DNA from: Agelaius tricolor
Taxonomy: Eukaryota > Chordata > Aves > Passeriformes > Icteridae
Reading direction: 5' to 3'
NCBI GenBank assembly: GCA_023055355.1
Contig: JALJCS010000001.1
Coordinates: 21,539,881-21,603,880 of the forward strand
Length of the DNA stretch: 64,000 nucleotides
The position numbers and the translations under genes are program-made. Shown piece by piece: positions 38,201 through 51,950 of this stretch (position 1 is its first letter; every line of letters begins with the position of its first letter). The notes beneath the pieces were generated by a model. The model saw only the letters and a list, made by a program, of their open reading frames with translations. It was not told the DNA's origin and did not search any database.

Positions 38201-40023
38201 CTGAGAAGACTTTTAATTTTATAGATAATATAAAAAATTAATTTTAAATTAATGTTTTAAATTACCAATTTCTTTCCTGCCTATCTCTCCTTCGCATTGT
38301 TGCCATTGATCTCCAAAGGTGTTTTAATATCTGTAAATCTCTCTGTATAGGATTGAATATTCTCCATATTAAATTATCATGCAGGTTCATCAAGCTCACT
38401 ACCACTGGGGCAACTGCCAGGGCTGGTTAACCTGAAGGGTGGCAGAATACAACATAAAATACAGAGCACAATCCTTGGTTTCTGCAGCATACTGATGATC
38501 TTTTAGACAAACAAAACCCTTCTGCACCAAGCTCCAGAGAAACTGACAGTGTGCACTTGGACATAAAAGCAATTCAGCTTTCTCACCATAGCAGTGGGGT
38601 ACTCTATGCAAACATTGCTCCCTCCTAAAATAATTCAAAGAAAAGTAAAATAAAGAAGAAAAAAGTTGATATCTTACCCTGTACACTAACCCAAAACCAG
38701 CAGGGATGCCAGCATTTTTTTCCTGTGAGACCTACCAAAACCACTCTGCAACTTCAGAGTTACCTGCAAATCCATGTGTTTAACAAGACACCTAGAAATA
38801 AAATCTTTAATTCTTGCATTTCTGTATCTTCCCTCCCATCTGACAACTATCTTGATCTTAATATTCTACTTGCAGCAATTGCTCAGTTATAACATGTGTG
38901 CACTTCTGATAGCACTGACTCATTTCTTCTCTAATTACTGCTGCAGAACCACACTGGCTACTGCTCCTTACCCCAGTCATAGCGATAGCACAGCTTGAAA
39001 ATTGTAAGATAAAACCACAGACCAAAAAGTACCAAATAATAACCTCTCCAAGTCTTCACTGACCTAGAGTGGACAAAGGGTCTATGGGTTTAGCTGAACA
39101 ATCAAATCTACCGTTCATATTTGTCTGTATATGTGAAAATTCTGAACAATTTAACAACAATGACTAATTAGCAGTCAAAAGTTCAGACAAGAGCATGAAA
39201 TGCTCTCAAGTACAGATTTGAAAGCTATTGACTAAGGTGAAAAATATATTCATCAGAAGTCATTACAAATTTATAGAAGGCTCTTCACACAGATGATCTA
39301 CAAACCATCTCATAGCAAAATAAGGCATTTTAGGCAAGTGCAAACCTAAATTACATTTTTATGTAGCCTAAGAAAACATCACTTCAGGGCTCAGATGAAG
39401 CTCAATAAATCCCATAAGGAGACAAAAATTAAAAATTTCTCAGTCTGGATGATCTATAATGGAGCAGTGAATCAGATAATGGATTCCTGTTCTGGTAAGA
39501 ACATTTTTTTCTGGCCAGTTTTTAACTAACAGTAGACAGATATATGGTCAGAGAAGTTCTTTCTCAGGCTGTTGAATTTCACTTTCCAATTGTGCTGTTC
39601 AAAGCATGGAGCAAAGTTGACAGTCCCCAGTACATGTTCTTTCATATCTACCATCTTTTCTTCCAACAGGGAAAAACCAGAGCAAGACAAAGAGAAAAAA
39701 GTTTCTTGGCCTTCACAAGGCTCACTGCCACGACTCTTAGTGCCTAACACATGCCAAACTCCAGGAGATGTATTTTCATGCACCCATTTCTCCAAGCAGC
39801 AGCCATGGCTGTTCAACAAGCTGAAATGCTGGGCTTTTTGCAAGTAATCTGTGCTTTTCTGACCAGAGGCAATTTATCAATCTGTGGTGCAATAAATGCA
39901 TGAATTGGTATCTGCAGGCCAGTCTGAAGAGAAGAAACAGTTTAAGCCAGCAATGATGCTGGCAGATTTCTAAGAGCATTTGATGATATCAGCATTGAAT
40001 GATTTCAGCATATTCCAGTCAAG

Positions 40024-40172
40024 AACTGGAACAAGCTACCCAGGGGAATTACTGTCCCTGGAACTGTTTAAAAAACACATAAATGTGGCACTTGAGGACA
40101 TGGTTTAGTTGGTTAACAGTTGAACTACATTTCTTCCAACCTTAACTGCTCTATAATTATATGATTCTATAT
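40024..40172 (+). mobile_element. CR1 LINE 3' fragment, plus orientation
   Basis: Matches a CR1 tail: ACTGGAACAAGCTACCCAGG, CCCTGGAACTGTTTAAAAAA, TGTGGCACTTGAGGACATGG, TTTAGTTGGTTAACAGTTGA, CTTCCAACCTTAACTGCTCT, ending in ATATGATTCTAT. The GTTTAAAAAA and GGCACTTGAGGACATGG text suggests a subfamily distinct from the copies at 19.6 and 30.5 kb. Confidence 0.88.
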
Positions 40173-42101
40173 TTATGTCCAAACCTAAGACTATATTCAG
40201 ACTGCCAACAGAACTTTAGAGTGGGTGCCAAAAATGTATAATCAAAGACCTTTTTAAGCAATTAAAATAAATGGAATTCTTGCCTATAGAGGATGTTACC
40301 TACTTGAAAATTGAAATGAGAAGCTTTAATAGCCCCTGACATTACTTTATCTTATTTAACTAAAAGATTATAGCGTAAGAATGAAAGATTTGCCACTACA
40401 GTAGAAAAAAAATTCCAGTCTTTTTAAGTTAGTTTGTTGTGGAATTTTTAAAATAGTATTCAAATATCACAAAAATAGATTATGTAAATTAAAAGTAGTA
40501 CAGCTCCTTGATCTGAGAAAACTTTGATGCCAAAATACTTTTTTGCAGAGCTAGGAGATAAAAATTAGCAGTTGTAACTGTAAAATCCAAGATACCTCTC
40601 TAACATATCATCAGTTAAACTAAGCAACACAGACACTTGGGATGCTTGGCTCTGTTGTTATCTTTATGACCCAAAATAATTGCTTCCAAGAGTTTGTTAT
40701 CAAAATAGGCAAGACAGAAAACAACAGCACAGAGACCAGCACAGCAGATGGCAAGCACCACGCATCACACAGCAAGAAAGCCTCAAGGACCTGCGAGCCA
40801 AAGTCATCCATCCATCCATGATTTCCCTAGAAGAGTTTGGTGCCACACTCTCCAAAGAATTCAGCTAACCTGATCAAGTCCTCACTGACACATGATCCAA
40901 TAACATGATTTCAGAATCAAACTCTGCAAAATTCACAGGTGAATGAATAATCCTAACTATGGCTAATGAGGGTGGTTGAGAAGTTAAAAAAGACAACTAA
41001 AATATTCTGAATTTGGAAAAGTAGAAAAGAGGAGAATTTCCTTCCTATGCAGCCTCTTCAGGCAGAAGTTTTCACAGGTTGACAAAATGCTAACAAATAC
41101 TAAAACCAACGTGATCCTTCAAGTATCTATCTTTACCAAAAAGAAAAATCCTTCCTGAACTAAAATAAACTCCACAACTAATGCCAGTGACAGATGATTT
41201 TATTTGTTAGGCCCACAAGTAGCAAGTGCTGTCTATCGATTCTGGAGAGGTATTTAATTCAGATTATAAGCCTGGAGGAAGGAAATGAGATGAAAAATCT
41301 GTACAGCAACATGGGATGACAGCAAGGAAGCAATTATTCAGAAGTCACAGTTGGAGCCTGGCTATCAGAACCAAGGAAGAGCTGAGCCAACATATTGAGT
41401 TATTCTTTTTGGTTACAACCTCAGAAATCCTCACAACATTCTAGTAGGTACAAAACATCACCAGTGTTTTCCAATCAGATCATCTTTAATCAGATACAGG
41501 TTTAAAACTGGATACTAGAACTTAAAACACACAATTTGTAAAGAATACCAAGGTCTGTGGAATGGAAACAATGCTTACATTCAAAGCATTAAATTTTACC
41601 TCAGCATAGTTGGATTTTGTAAAGCATTTAAGTTTTCAAGGTCGCAGTTCTTTTTCCTGCTAAATAATTTCATTATAATCCCTCTAAATATTAGTGATAC
41701 TCCCATACCCACTGTATCTGAGCATATTTAATTACTGATTTCAGATAGACAACTGGTTTTGAGTAAGGATCCCTGCAGGTAAGGTAGGCTAACTGAAAAC
41801 ATGAACAAATTTCTGTCCAGGGAGACTTGAACTTACACAGTTTGTGTTGTTGCTATGAAGCAACCACAGCAAAGATGTTCAAATGAAGTAGTGCTTTGTC
41901 TTTAATTCACTTGACTTTCTCCCTGCTCTGCTTACTGGTTCAGCAAAACTCATCAGAATCCCACAGAAGCGCAGGAAAGGGAGGAAATCACACCTCCAGT
42001 GAAGCCATGAAGGAGCAACAATCTGCAGATTTGTCCCCACAGAACCAAAAATCGAAACACTTAAGCTACTAATTTCTTACAAAGCATTTCTAACTGCATT
42101 T

Positions 42102-42140
42102 TAAAAAAACCAACCAAACAAAAACAAATTTAAAAAACAC
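42102..42140. repeat. A/C-rich low-complexity tract
   Basis: Begins TTTTAAAAAAACCAA, as the tract at 22.18 kb does, and then diverges (CCAAACAAAAACAAATTT). Confidence 0.8.
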
Positions 42141-43831
42141 CTCAGAAACCGTCTCACCTAGAAGAGGATGATTTTCACAAAGTACATTATCTAGAAGGAC
42201 AAAGATGTTGTTCTCCCCAATCCTGCTGTGCAAGCCCAGACTAAAATTTTAACCAGTAATACTCAATATAAGAACACCTTGAGCAAGAGAATAACTCATC
42301 ATATGTTTTACAGGCTAATAGCTGTATTACCACACAATTTATTTGCTTTTAGCTGGTATGGAGTAGACAATTATCCTCCCTCTAGCTTACACCGCATTTT
42401 TTCACACCTGGAAAAGCATCTATACCTTGGTAAAACTCAGCATGACCAGAAGGTATGTAAGCACATACAGGACTTTTCTACACCATCACCTAAATTATGC
42501 ATCCCTCAAGTCTTCCTTGCTACCTAGCTTACTTTTAATTTGCAATTAACATGCCTTCTGTAACCATCTGCTTCTGCCAAATGAAAAATTGGAGTCATCA
42601 GACTGTAATGTTATACTGAACAATTATATTTGCACTAGCAGTTCAAATCAGATAAATCAAAATGTATCAATTTTTATCCTCTTGATCTTCTGATATATCT
42701 ACATATACAATGCTTGTTGCTGTAGAAATCAACTTTTACTCTTGAAAAATATGGATTTTTAACACACACTGAGATGCAAACTACAACTTTGCTTGCAGTC
42801 ATACCAACTCATACAGCTCTTGCAAAAAGATCACACCAGAGGGGGAGATTCTCCAAAGCACAAGAGAATTCAACACAGACAAAAATCACTTAAAAAATGT
42901 TAATGGGTTTTGTTAATTTTCCCTTTGCCTGTATTTCTGCCCAGCTTCCCTTCTGGTTTTCACGGGTTTTTTTTAATGGAATCAAGCTGCTGGCAGTAAT
43001 GAGAAATCTATAAAGTATAGAGAGCTCTCATTGTATAAAAAGGAAACACTTTCATGAAATGCTAATGGATATTCCCATTTGCTGTAGTGATACTTGAATG
43101 ATATTTTACTCCATAATGCTGTTGGCACAAGGCAGCAGATTTTATACTAGTGGCAGTTCAAGAAATCTTTAAGGTCTTTTACACTATCATTACTACCTCC
43201 TTTCTATATTCTTAGGAGGGGGGGAAAAAAGATTATCTTTCTGAATCATTGAAATAGAATCAGCTGGTAACCCTGACCAGCTGTTGGGAATGGTACAGCC
43301 AAGTTTGCATGAAAACATTTGGGTGAATATGGGTTAAAGGGTCTACCTAGCCCTTCCTTAAGCACATCTTAGCTCTCCAATTCAGCACACCACTGGAATA
43401 TCCAGGCCCAGCTATGCCCCATGAGCACCAGTACCTACCCTGCTGTGACCAGCCAGAATGCCAAGGGACATTCCTGGCACTTGGGAATTGTACAGGTGAT
43501 GTGTACATCAACCAAGGCCTCAACACAACACAAGCAACCTTCTTCAGATCTTAATTCCCAGGGAGATAAACCACCTCATCCTACACTCAGATTAACACAA
43601 TAGGCAAACAGAGTATGATTTATATTAGGCAGGTACTCACCCGGTATAAAATGCACATGCAATTCAGCCACATCTGCAAAAATTGCTCAACAGTCAGAAC
43701 CATGCTAGAGGTACCTAAAAAGTGTCTACTTTCTATGGTGATCAGTAGGCAGAAATTCCAGCTGATAGTGAACTTTGCTTTCAGGACAACTTACATACCC
43801 CCATGCTAGTCTTTTATCATGACTCCCCACC

Positions 43832-43888
43832 CAAAAAAAAAAACCCAACAACAAAAAAACCAACAGACCAAAAAACAAACTAACAAAT
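43832..43888. repeat. A/C-rich low-complexity tract
   Basis: An A11 run followed by CCC, CAACAAC and further A runs with CC spacers. It produces lysine/glutamine/threonine-rich chance frames. Confidence 0.85.
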
Positions 43889-46800
43889 CTGTGATGGATT
43901 ACAGCTGCCTTTCCCTCTTTAAAAGCCACTTCTGCTTAGCAGCTCAACTACACAAACTGGAAACAGCTGAGAATGAAGCAGCACATAAAGATAAACATCC
44001 TAACATGGTCAAAACTTACCAACAGACCATCCTGTGGGGATACACACTGTGAACAGGTGCTTTTATTTTGGCCTCTAAACCTTACCCACTCAGTGACCCC
44101 GATGTAGAGTCAAAGCACAAAGCATTCTGGCTTTTTCAGTGTTTTCCAAAATCCTGTGCCACTGTTTGCTTATAGGATTTGAGGTTCTCATGGTCGGTTG
44201 CACCACTCCTTATCCAATTACAAAAATAAACAAAAAGGGAGCAGGAAATAATGCCATTCATCCTAGCATTCTGCATACAGTGTAACCCTACTTGGCAAAT
44301 CTTCCTTGCATCCTTTCCTTCATTGATAGCAACAAGCTTTTGTAACCTGGGAATGGAAATGGACATGATCAGGAGGCTCAGAAACCCTTTTCTAACCAGC
44401 CAGTGAAGAGAAATCTGAATAAAGGAAACAAAATTCAATTTCATTAGCACACTGGAATTAACAGAGCAAGCTGTGAAAACTTCACTGCTCATTTGCAGTG
44501 TGAACTGAGGATTGTCACAACTGACAAATTGACATTTTCACTCCACAACATGACTTGAAGTTCTAAGCAGAACTGCTTTAAGCATAGCCTGCTGTTTAGG
44601 AAATTACCAAAGGCTATGGAGTGACAAAAAGCTGCAAACCTGGAAATTTATTTTAACACAAGTATTTTCAGGTTTTGAGGAAAAAAAAAGAAGATAAAAG
44701 CTCAAAAAGTGCAAGTACATCAAACTGCAAAAATGGTATGTCTGCCTTCTTGCTTGGCAAGATCCAGCAATAAATAGACACCACACCAAAACAAAACTGT
44801 CAGTGCTGCCTAGCAGGAAGCTTATCAAAGGCATTTAAAAGGCTTTTTATGAAAAACTTATTTTAATGAAGTCACAACAGTGTAGAAGAACATTCCAGGT
44901 GGTCAGAAAAAATATTCCAGAACATAAATGTAGTCAGAAACTCAGTGTTACAAGCAAAGAAAGTAGTTAGCAGAGCTCTGAATCTAAATTCTGAAAGAAT
45001 AAAAATTTGTAAAGAGAAAGATCAGGTCAACAAATAAATGAAATGTCACTGATGCAACCACCTTCCCTAAAGACAGCACCCCTTCATACCATCCATTGCC
45101 AAATTTCTTGTCCTGAATTCATTACTTAGCAGATAAAAAACCTCCCTTGTACATTCACAACTAAAAGGCTACATCACCCTAACCTGTTCTAATGCAGCTG
45201 ATAACTTAAAGTAACAATATCACCAGAAATATCAGACCCTGAATATGGCCCACAGAGCATGCAAGTGCTTGCAATTTACCATATGCCTGCACATCAGATT
45301 CCTGTGTATCAAAACAGAGCTGGTGGCGATGGGGGGGGGGAGGAAATCACTTCTCTGTATAATTAAAGCTGTGTGTCATTCCATAAACTTGCACTTTTTC
45401 AATTTCAGAGCTACCCTTGGCGATTTTGAGTATTTTCTTAGTCCCAGTCATTTTGGTCAGTGAGGCTCAATTTGTTTTCTGTGATTTGCTCATTCAATTT
45501 AATTCAATTTTTCTGATATACAAGCCCTCAATGTCTCTAACTGAGCTCTTCATCTAATATAATTTCCTTTCAGCTCTTCAACATCGCCCTTTCTCCACCA
45601 CTGTCCCAGGTTCCCTAGCTCTCAGCAGTCTTATCCTAATTATTGCTCCTGTATCTTGTACAGTCCACGTATTATTTCTTTGGCATTCAAGTCAGATAAG
45701 CCCTCTTTCCCACTGCCTGAGCAAATGCAGGAGAAAATTGAGGGCATAGTGGTAATACACTTTCAACTCACTCTTCCTGGGAGAAATAATTACAGAGGAA
45801 ATCTTGTTTAGTCACTACTGCCCTGGGAGAGAGTATGCTCAGTTCAGATGAAATATTTGGAGGATTGTGTTGCCAAATCCTAACAGGTCTCTCCAGAGCA
45901 CAATTGAAGCACTATTTGTCAACAGCCAATAACTGGGTCAAATTCAGACACTTCTTCAAAAGTGCAACAAAAGAAGCAACGGAAATAAATTAGAATGGAG
46001 CAAAGAGAGACTAAAACCCTAATTTAGTTCCAACAACTATTAAGGACAGCAGCACAGGGACGGGAAGGTAAGCACAACACTAACCTGGAGGAAAGAATGA
46101 GTTCTGAAGAGATCTCAGGGGGATTCTTTTAAACCTAAAAATTCTTTCTGTTGACATCTTATCAGATGAGATATACATGTTTAACACACTTTGAGAGTCA
46201 ATGTGGCTCTCAGGAGAGCAGCAGGAGTTTTCAATGGAGTCCTCTGCAGAGCAAGAGAGGGAAGGAGCATTTCCACTTCATTCCCCAGTGACCTCTGTAG
46301 CATGTCTCTTACCACCGCATTTTCACAGACCATAAATTTTAACCACTTTTTTTTTCTGCACTGCTCTGCAGTTGGTCTTATCAGCTGGCTATACTCAGCC
46401 TTGCCACACACAAACTCCTGCAAGAAGCTCTATGAAGCCTTGACCCGTGCAGCCAGGCTATCAGTAGAGGCTGAGATCCTTGCTCTTGCCTTGATGAAGA
46501 TTATTTCTAGTAGAGGAGCCCTGAAAGAATCAGGCCTTGGAAGCCCTATACTCAAATGTCCACCAAGAGTTAAGTTCATTTAAGTAATGGACACAAATGC
46601 AGATTTAATTGCTGAAAAGATGGAGAAAAGTCACATATAGGAATATTTTTCAGGCAAATGTATTTATGTTTTTTAATTTCAGGAGTTTTTCTCCAACCCC
46701 CTCCTCAATTACCTCAGCATTTGCACTTCACTTTCTTTAGCTTGCTTCTTCTCTCTTCCCTTACAATTACATTAACAGAAATTCAAGTATTTACATTCTG

Positions 46801-47430
46801 ATAAGCTGCAATCTTGTAAAATGAAGCTTTTATGCTCATCCTCAAAATCCTTGTTTCTTCTTTGGTGGCACAAACAAATTAAAAAAGTAACATGTTCTAA
46901 GATAAGCATGTGATGTTTCTTACTTTTCTGAACTAGGAGAACAAATTTTTCAATGTCATTTGCACATTTTTAGCTTTCTGATTAACTGACATAATAGGTA
47001 ACACATCTCATTATGAACAATATTTGTCTTTTTGTAACGTCAAAAGTGTTTTGTATATTTTAGTTGTCAGAACATTATTCTGTTACCTTGTATTTCAAAA
47101 ATGCAGTGGAATGGTGCCAGAAGGGACAGTTTAGCAGCAGGATTTTATTATTGTTTCAAATCAAAAAGCAATGTAATACGACTTTCTAAAATACCCTGCC
47201 TTCAAAAGCAAATCGTTTGTCCAGCCAGTGGGAAAATGACAGAAGGAATGGTTCCTTAAAGTGAAATTGCATTTGAAGCTACATAACTAATTGCAGCTTT
47301 AAAAATGACAAATCAGGTTGAAATTTCTAGTCAAAAACATAAATCTATTTTTCAGTATCTTAGCTGCTTGCTATTCACATCTGTTCCCTAAAATGTAAAT
47401 ATTTACAAATTTATTTTCTTTTTCTATTTC

Positions 47431-47523
47431 TTTTTGTGGTTTGTTTTGGTTTATTTGTTTTTTGGTTTGGTGGGGGTTTTTTGGGTTTTTTTTTTGGTTT
47501 TGGTTTTTTTGGGTTTTTTTTGT
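47431..47523. repeat. G/T-rich low-complexity tract
   Basis: Runs of T interrupted by GG, GGG and GGGGG (for example GGTTTGGTGGGGGTTTTTTG). The reverse strand reads as a lysine/proline-rich open frame, a compositional artefact. Confidence 0.88.
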
Positions 47524-50500
47524 ATTCACATTCTTTCGCACACAAAAGTGTTGTTACACTTTTGGACCCCAAAACCCCATATTCCATAGCTAACTTCATG
47601 AACCTAAATTAAAGACATTAGTCATGAGTAAACTTCTCAAGAGGTTGAGTTTCTTCAGTTTTCTTGTTCAGTGAACATGAGATGTTGGGTTCAAAGTCAA
47701 GGGCTGGTGGCGACGAAAGTTGCCAGGACATTTGAAAAGGACAAGAAGAAATGATGTGTTCTTCCTTTTTGGATTTGTTGGACCCAGTTTTTGGCAACTG
47801 TTGGATTTGGACATCCATGGGGCTGTGATGCATCCTTGAGTGCTAAGGCTCTGTTTGAAAGATGCGCTCCAGCAAGGCACTAAAGGAGCTCTGTTTGGAA
47901 GGATGCACTCTGGCAAACCACAGCTACCAGCGAGGCTGCTGGCACTGCCACCGTGCTCTCAACTGCCATCCAAGGCACTCCATCTTCCAGGAGCCTGAAT
48001 GAACACTCTTCCCATATGCCTACCTTGCAGTGCTTGAAAAAATCATGACTGGAATAAGGCTGTCTGAAATAAGAATGGAAATAATGCAGCTCTTTTAGAT
48101 GAAGATCCATAGCAGGCTAGCAGAGGTTTCACCATGCAGTTTCTTGTATTACAGAGGACACTGCATTTTTTATGTGCTGAGACACCAGACATTTGGGAAA
48201 ACAACCTGCTGAGCTCAAGGCCTTGGCATGTCTTCTTTGTTTTTTCATTGTACTGGACACAGGTCTCAAGCTTCAAAATGACAGGTCTGCTTTTTTACCC
48301 TGCTACCAAGATAAAACTTTCCCCACCACCAAAACATAAATCTGAGGCAAATTGGGGTGTGTACATGTTGTGTCTGATGCCCATCTCTAAGTTCAGCTAC
48401 CTATTGAAGGAAATGAACCAGAGGTTACAAACCATGCACACTACCAGCAATGAACTCAGACCGAAAAGACAGGCAAAAAAAAAAAAAAAGCATACAGGTT
48501 ATTTTCCCTTCCTCCTCAGCACTATCTCCAGCTTTATGATTAAGTTACCATTTTTCTTGCTTTTCTCCCCAGCCCTCCTTTTTCTTTTCTTTGGTCATGT
48601 GGTCTTGGACTGACTGGGTAATGACATTTTCAGGTAGACAAAAAGAGGTTCTTTTGTACTTTGCAGCATGCACAGTATCCCAGGGAACAATGCAACAATA
48701 TTTTTTATAGATAATTTCATATTCCTATTTACCTCTGTTACCCCTTTCCCTCTAAGAGACTGTCTGAAACCATTCCATATGCACAGACTAATAATCATGC
48801 AATTTCACATCTCTTTGTTGAGATGAGGTATATTTGCTCTGGAAACATATTCACAAGCAAAAACACCTAACTAAGCCAGCCAAAGCTACAACCCTTCCCG
48901 AAACAAGTTCTCTGCTGTATCACAGTAGTAAATGCAAAGCTAAAACCAAGGACCTGTTCTAAAGAAAGCCTTGTGAAACTGTTTGATTATGATTCTTAAC
49001 TAAATCCACTTTTTAGAAAAGATCTAGCAGCAGTATCGCATCCTATTCTATTCAACCTGATTTTGCTAATTTTATATTAGGCACTGTAACATTTATTGAG
49101 TTGCATGAAGGATTATAACAGATTTCAAAAAATGCTACATAAATACTAAGCCACGTTTTCTGAAGTGTTGCTCTGTTTGTGTGAGCTGGCTTTGGAACTC
49201 TAGAGACATAATGGAACCTTTCAGAAACCTACAGCAGATCCAGAAGATGGTTCTAGTCTGCTCCAGCAGCCACAGATAGGCAATATTTTTCATGTCAGTG
49301 TTCACTACAGGGATACAACAAGAACAGTAACTGCAAAGCAGTTATTTATTGCTTAGGCAGATGATAAAGGCTTTATTTATTATCCTCTCCTCAGAAACCA
49401 AATATTTGTGGGATGCAAGTGCTACTGCCAGTAAGAAAAGGCTTTGCTTTCATTAAAGGAAGGTTTGAGAAATTCTATTCATAGACTACTGGTTCCATTT
49501 GAATGTCTTACATTCTTACATATCACCAGGAAGAGTGTGGGATAAGTGATATGGTAAAATTAATAGTAATACGTGGTGTGGAAAGCTGCAAAATCTGCTG
49601 CAACAGAACCTGCTGGAAAGCCATCATTGTCTCTAAATGCTAGTAATCATTTTTCTCATCTGCAAGTACTTCTTAAGGTATACAGAATAAAGGATGTAAT
49701 ATTTACAAATTTTATTCATATTTATCAAATGTCTTTTACAAATTATTTCTGTAAAGTTATTCTATGTAACTTCTATGAATTTACAAAGACCTGTCTTTGT
49801 CCACAAAATATCTGTAGTGTTTCTCTGAAACCTATGGCAGCTCTCTGGAGATGCTCATAAACCACATTTTGACTCTCTTGAGAAATCAAGTCATTATTAC
49901 CATATGCCCTCTAGCTGGAAGGAATGCCTTCATTTTCAAAAAGTTACTCATATACTCAAAGGTACTGTTCTGAACACAAAATCACTTGCTGGCACATAAT
50001 AACCCAAAGATTAAGGGAAAGCACACCCAGCTGTTCTGCTCACCACCCTTTTCCCAGGTAATTCACTCGTCCAAGTGCTTTTCACCCAAGCACCTTCTGT
50101 CACACCACAAGCCCTGTGAGCCAGGGGTGAGGTGGGTCACAGCATTCAGACAACACCAATACACTACAGATTCCATATCATCTTGCTTCCCTTGGATCCT
50201 GAGAAAAGCTCAAAAGTGCAACTGGCTGGGAGCTTCCCACCAGAAAGGGTCCCTGATGAAAGAAACCCAGCCACTCCAAAGCCAAAATATTTTATGGGAG
50301 ACTTTTTACCCCCATTTTTTTTTTTCTCAGGCTGCTATCACAAAACTTGAAACAAGTATTTACTGTTGCCCAGTTTGACCTGCTTCTGACAACTCTGGTC
50401 TGCAGAAACGACCTGAAATATTAATTTTCAAATGTATTTCCTATTGGGTTATCTTTCCTCTTGGGAACAGTGGATCACAGGCCTGGATGCCTTTGCAGAT

Positions 50501-51784
50501 CTCTGCTCTCTTCCAAGCTGGACTTACACATGGCTTGGTAGAATCAGGTCAGTAAATTAAATCAGAAAACATTTTGATTTAGAGAAGCCTTAGTTTTACT
50601 TAGAAAAAAAGACGGTGAGACAAAATGTTCCACTGCTTTAAAATAATTTTTGAACTTTTAATTCCTTGAACACCTTTCATACGTTAACTTTTATCCTTAT
50701 TAGGAAGTGAAACAACTATTCTGCATTTTCTATAGGACCAGGGATGTTCACATAAGTTAAACATAAAGTTTAGTGCTGCCCAAAGAGGATAACATAAGCT
50801 GATCATAAACCTGTCCTTTCAAAGTTCTTATTCTTTTTGGTTACATCCTTTAATTTTAATTAGATTTTTCAGTACTTGATGGTTTTTATCACCATGAGGA
50901 GGTACTACTGTAAAATCAGTAAATTTGCTGCAAATCAAGGATGTAAGAATTTCTCTGGTTTCACTAAACCTGTGTTTCAGTTACTCTAGATGTGGAAAAA
51001 TATCACATAGGCACAATATTCATACAAATAAATGTAGACATGATGTTTATACTCAAACACACAAAAAATATGGTATTGATGCACTTCTAAATAAAGAAAG
51101 AAAAAAGGTCCAGACAACACTTGAAAAGAACATCCTCTTCCACCACAATATGCATATAAATATTATGTAGTGATAATTATTGTGAAGATGCTACAATTCC
51201 TTATATATTACTCTCGATTTTTTTTCTCATGATTTCATCTCCAAATTTCCATCTACCTTTGTGAATACCCTTTTGTGAGCTATGAGCTACATTAATTTTT
51301 TTAACTCCATACCATGTGAACAATAATCAAAGGGAAGAAACTGAGATACCAAACACTGTTTTTTTTACACCTGCTCAGAGGGACAGTGACTCTTTCAGAA
51401 TTTAGATAAAATAAAAACATCAAATGGGAGAACACAGGCTTTTAATTCCATCCATCTCAGTCATGGTTTAATGCACATGTGCTTTAAATCATGCCCTATT
51501 TAACACTTGTGACTGTACAGTTGACCAAATTTTCCCCAGAAAATATTTCCACAACCTCTCTCAGTTACTTGAGAGAAATGTACAGCAACATTTTTTTTCT
51601 ACAGAAAAATCACTCAGCTAGGGCTCCTTTACAGACAGCTATTATTTCTGCCCCTGCAGCTAGAAAATAACTCTCTACTTAAAACAGAAGATTTGGAAGA
51701 TTTACCATTAACAGATACATGCACACACTGGAAATCAAGAGTTTCAGCTCATTAAATATAAAAAGATAAAAAGCTGTGTCCTAC

Positions 51785-51902
51785 CTATGGTGGTAATAAC
51801 AGTGCCAGCAAAGAAGAAGGAACTTCCCAAGTCCCAGTGACTGTTCTGAGCAGATGTGTTTCCTAAAGGTATGATTCCTGCATTTATTGCTGCCACTACT
51901 TG
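51785..51902 (-). CDS. KCNK2: KCNK2 coding exon (cap end and first pore helix; mammalian exon 3)
   Basis: This exon is 118 nt: 39 codons plus the first base of a glycine codon. Translation starts [17 protein letters not shown] and ends [14 protein letters not shown]. It covers the last part of the extracellular cap helix, an N-glycosylation sequon (NTS) just before pore 1, the first pore helix and the first residues (TTI) of selectivity filter 1. The acceptor is CTTGCAG at 51903-51909 and the donor is GTAG from 51784 downward, giving ATAG|GTAGG. Against human TREK-1 as I recall it, most positions are identical, with changes in the poorly conserved loop after the sequon. The polypyrimidine tract is short (TTTTTAAACTTGCAG) and an (AT)12 microsatellite lies about 50 nt upstream. 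The filter is completed only by the next exon, 33.5 kb away. Confidence 0.95.
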
Positions 51903-51950
51903 CTGCAAGTTTAAAAAGATTTTGTCAATATTGGTGAAACAATTGTATTC

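Larger units (their letters stand above)
18251..51784 (-). other. KCNK2: KCNK2 intron 3 (33,534 nt), splitting selectivity filter 1
   Basis: This phase 1 intron lies inside the first glycine codon of the TIGFG filter. An intron at this position is a known, widely shared feature of K2P channel genes. It contains four CR1 fragments (19.58-19.75, 24.64-24.81, 30.46-31.08 and 40.02-40.17 kb), several A/C- or G/T-rich tracts, a G10 run at 45331-45340, an A15 run at 48475-48489, a 12-bp inverted repeat near 26.6 kb and an exact 27-nt repeat near 34.3 and 35.2 kb. No exon of another gene is recognisable on either strand. The longest open frames (159 codons at 48134-48613, 149 codons at 21188-21637) lack domain signatures. 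Confidence 0.85.

Noticed and set aside
38399..38686. Minus-strand frame ending beside a donor-like CAGGGTAAGAT near 38680
   Set aside because: No convincing acceptor upstream on the sense strand, and the frame has no resemblance to the channel.
46191..46583. 130-codon plus-strand open frame
   Set aside because: No domain or conserved motif, overlapped by an open frame on the other strand; treated as chance.
48134..48613. 159-codon plus-strand open frame, longest in the window
   Set aside because: No domain, biased to lysine and hydrophobic runs from low-complexity DNA including an A15 run; lies inside KCNK2 intron 3 with no splice or promoter support.
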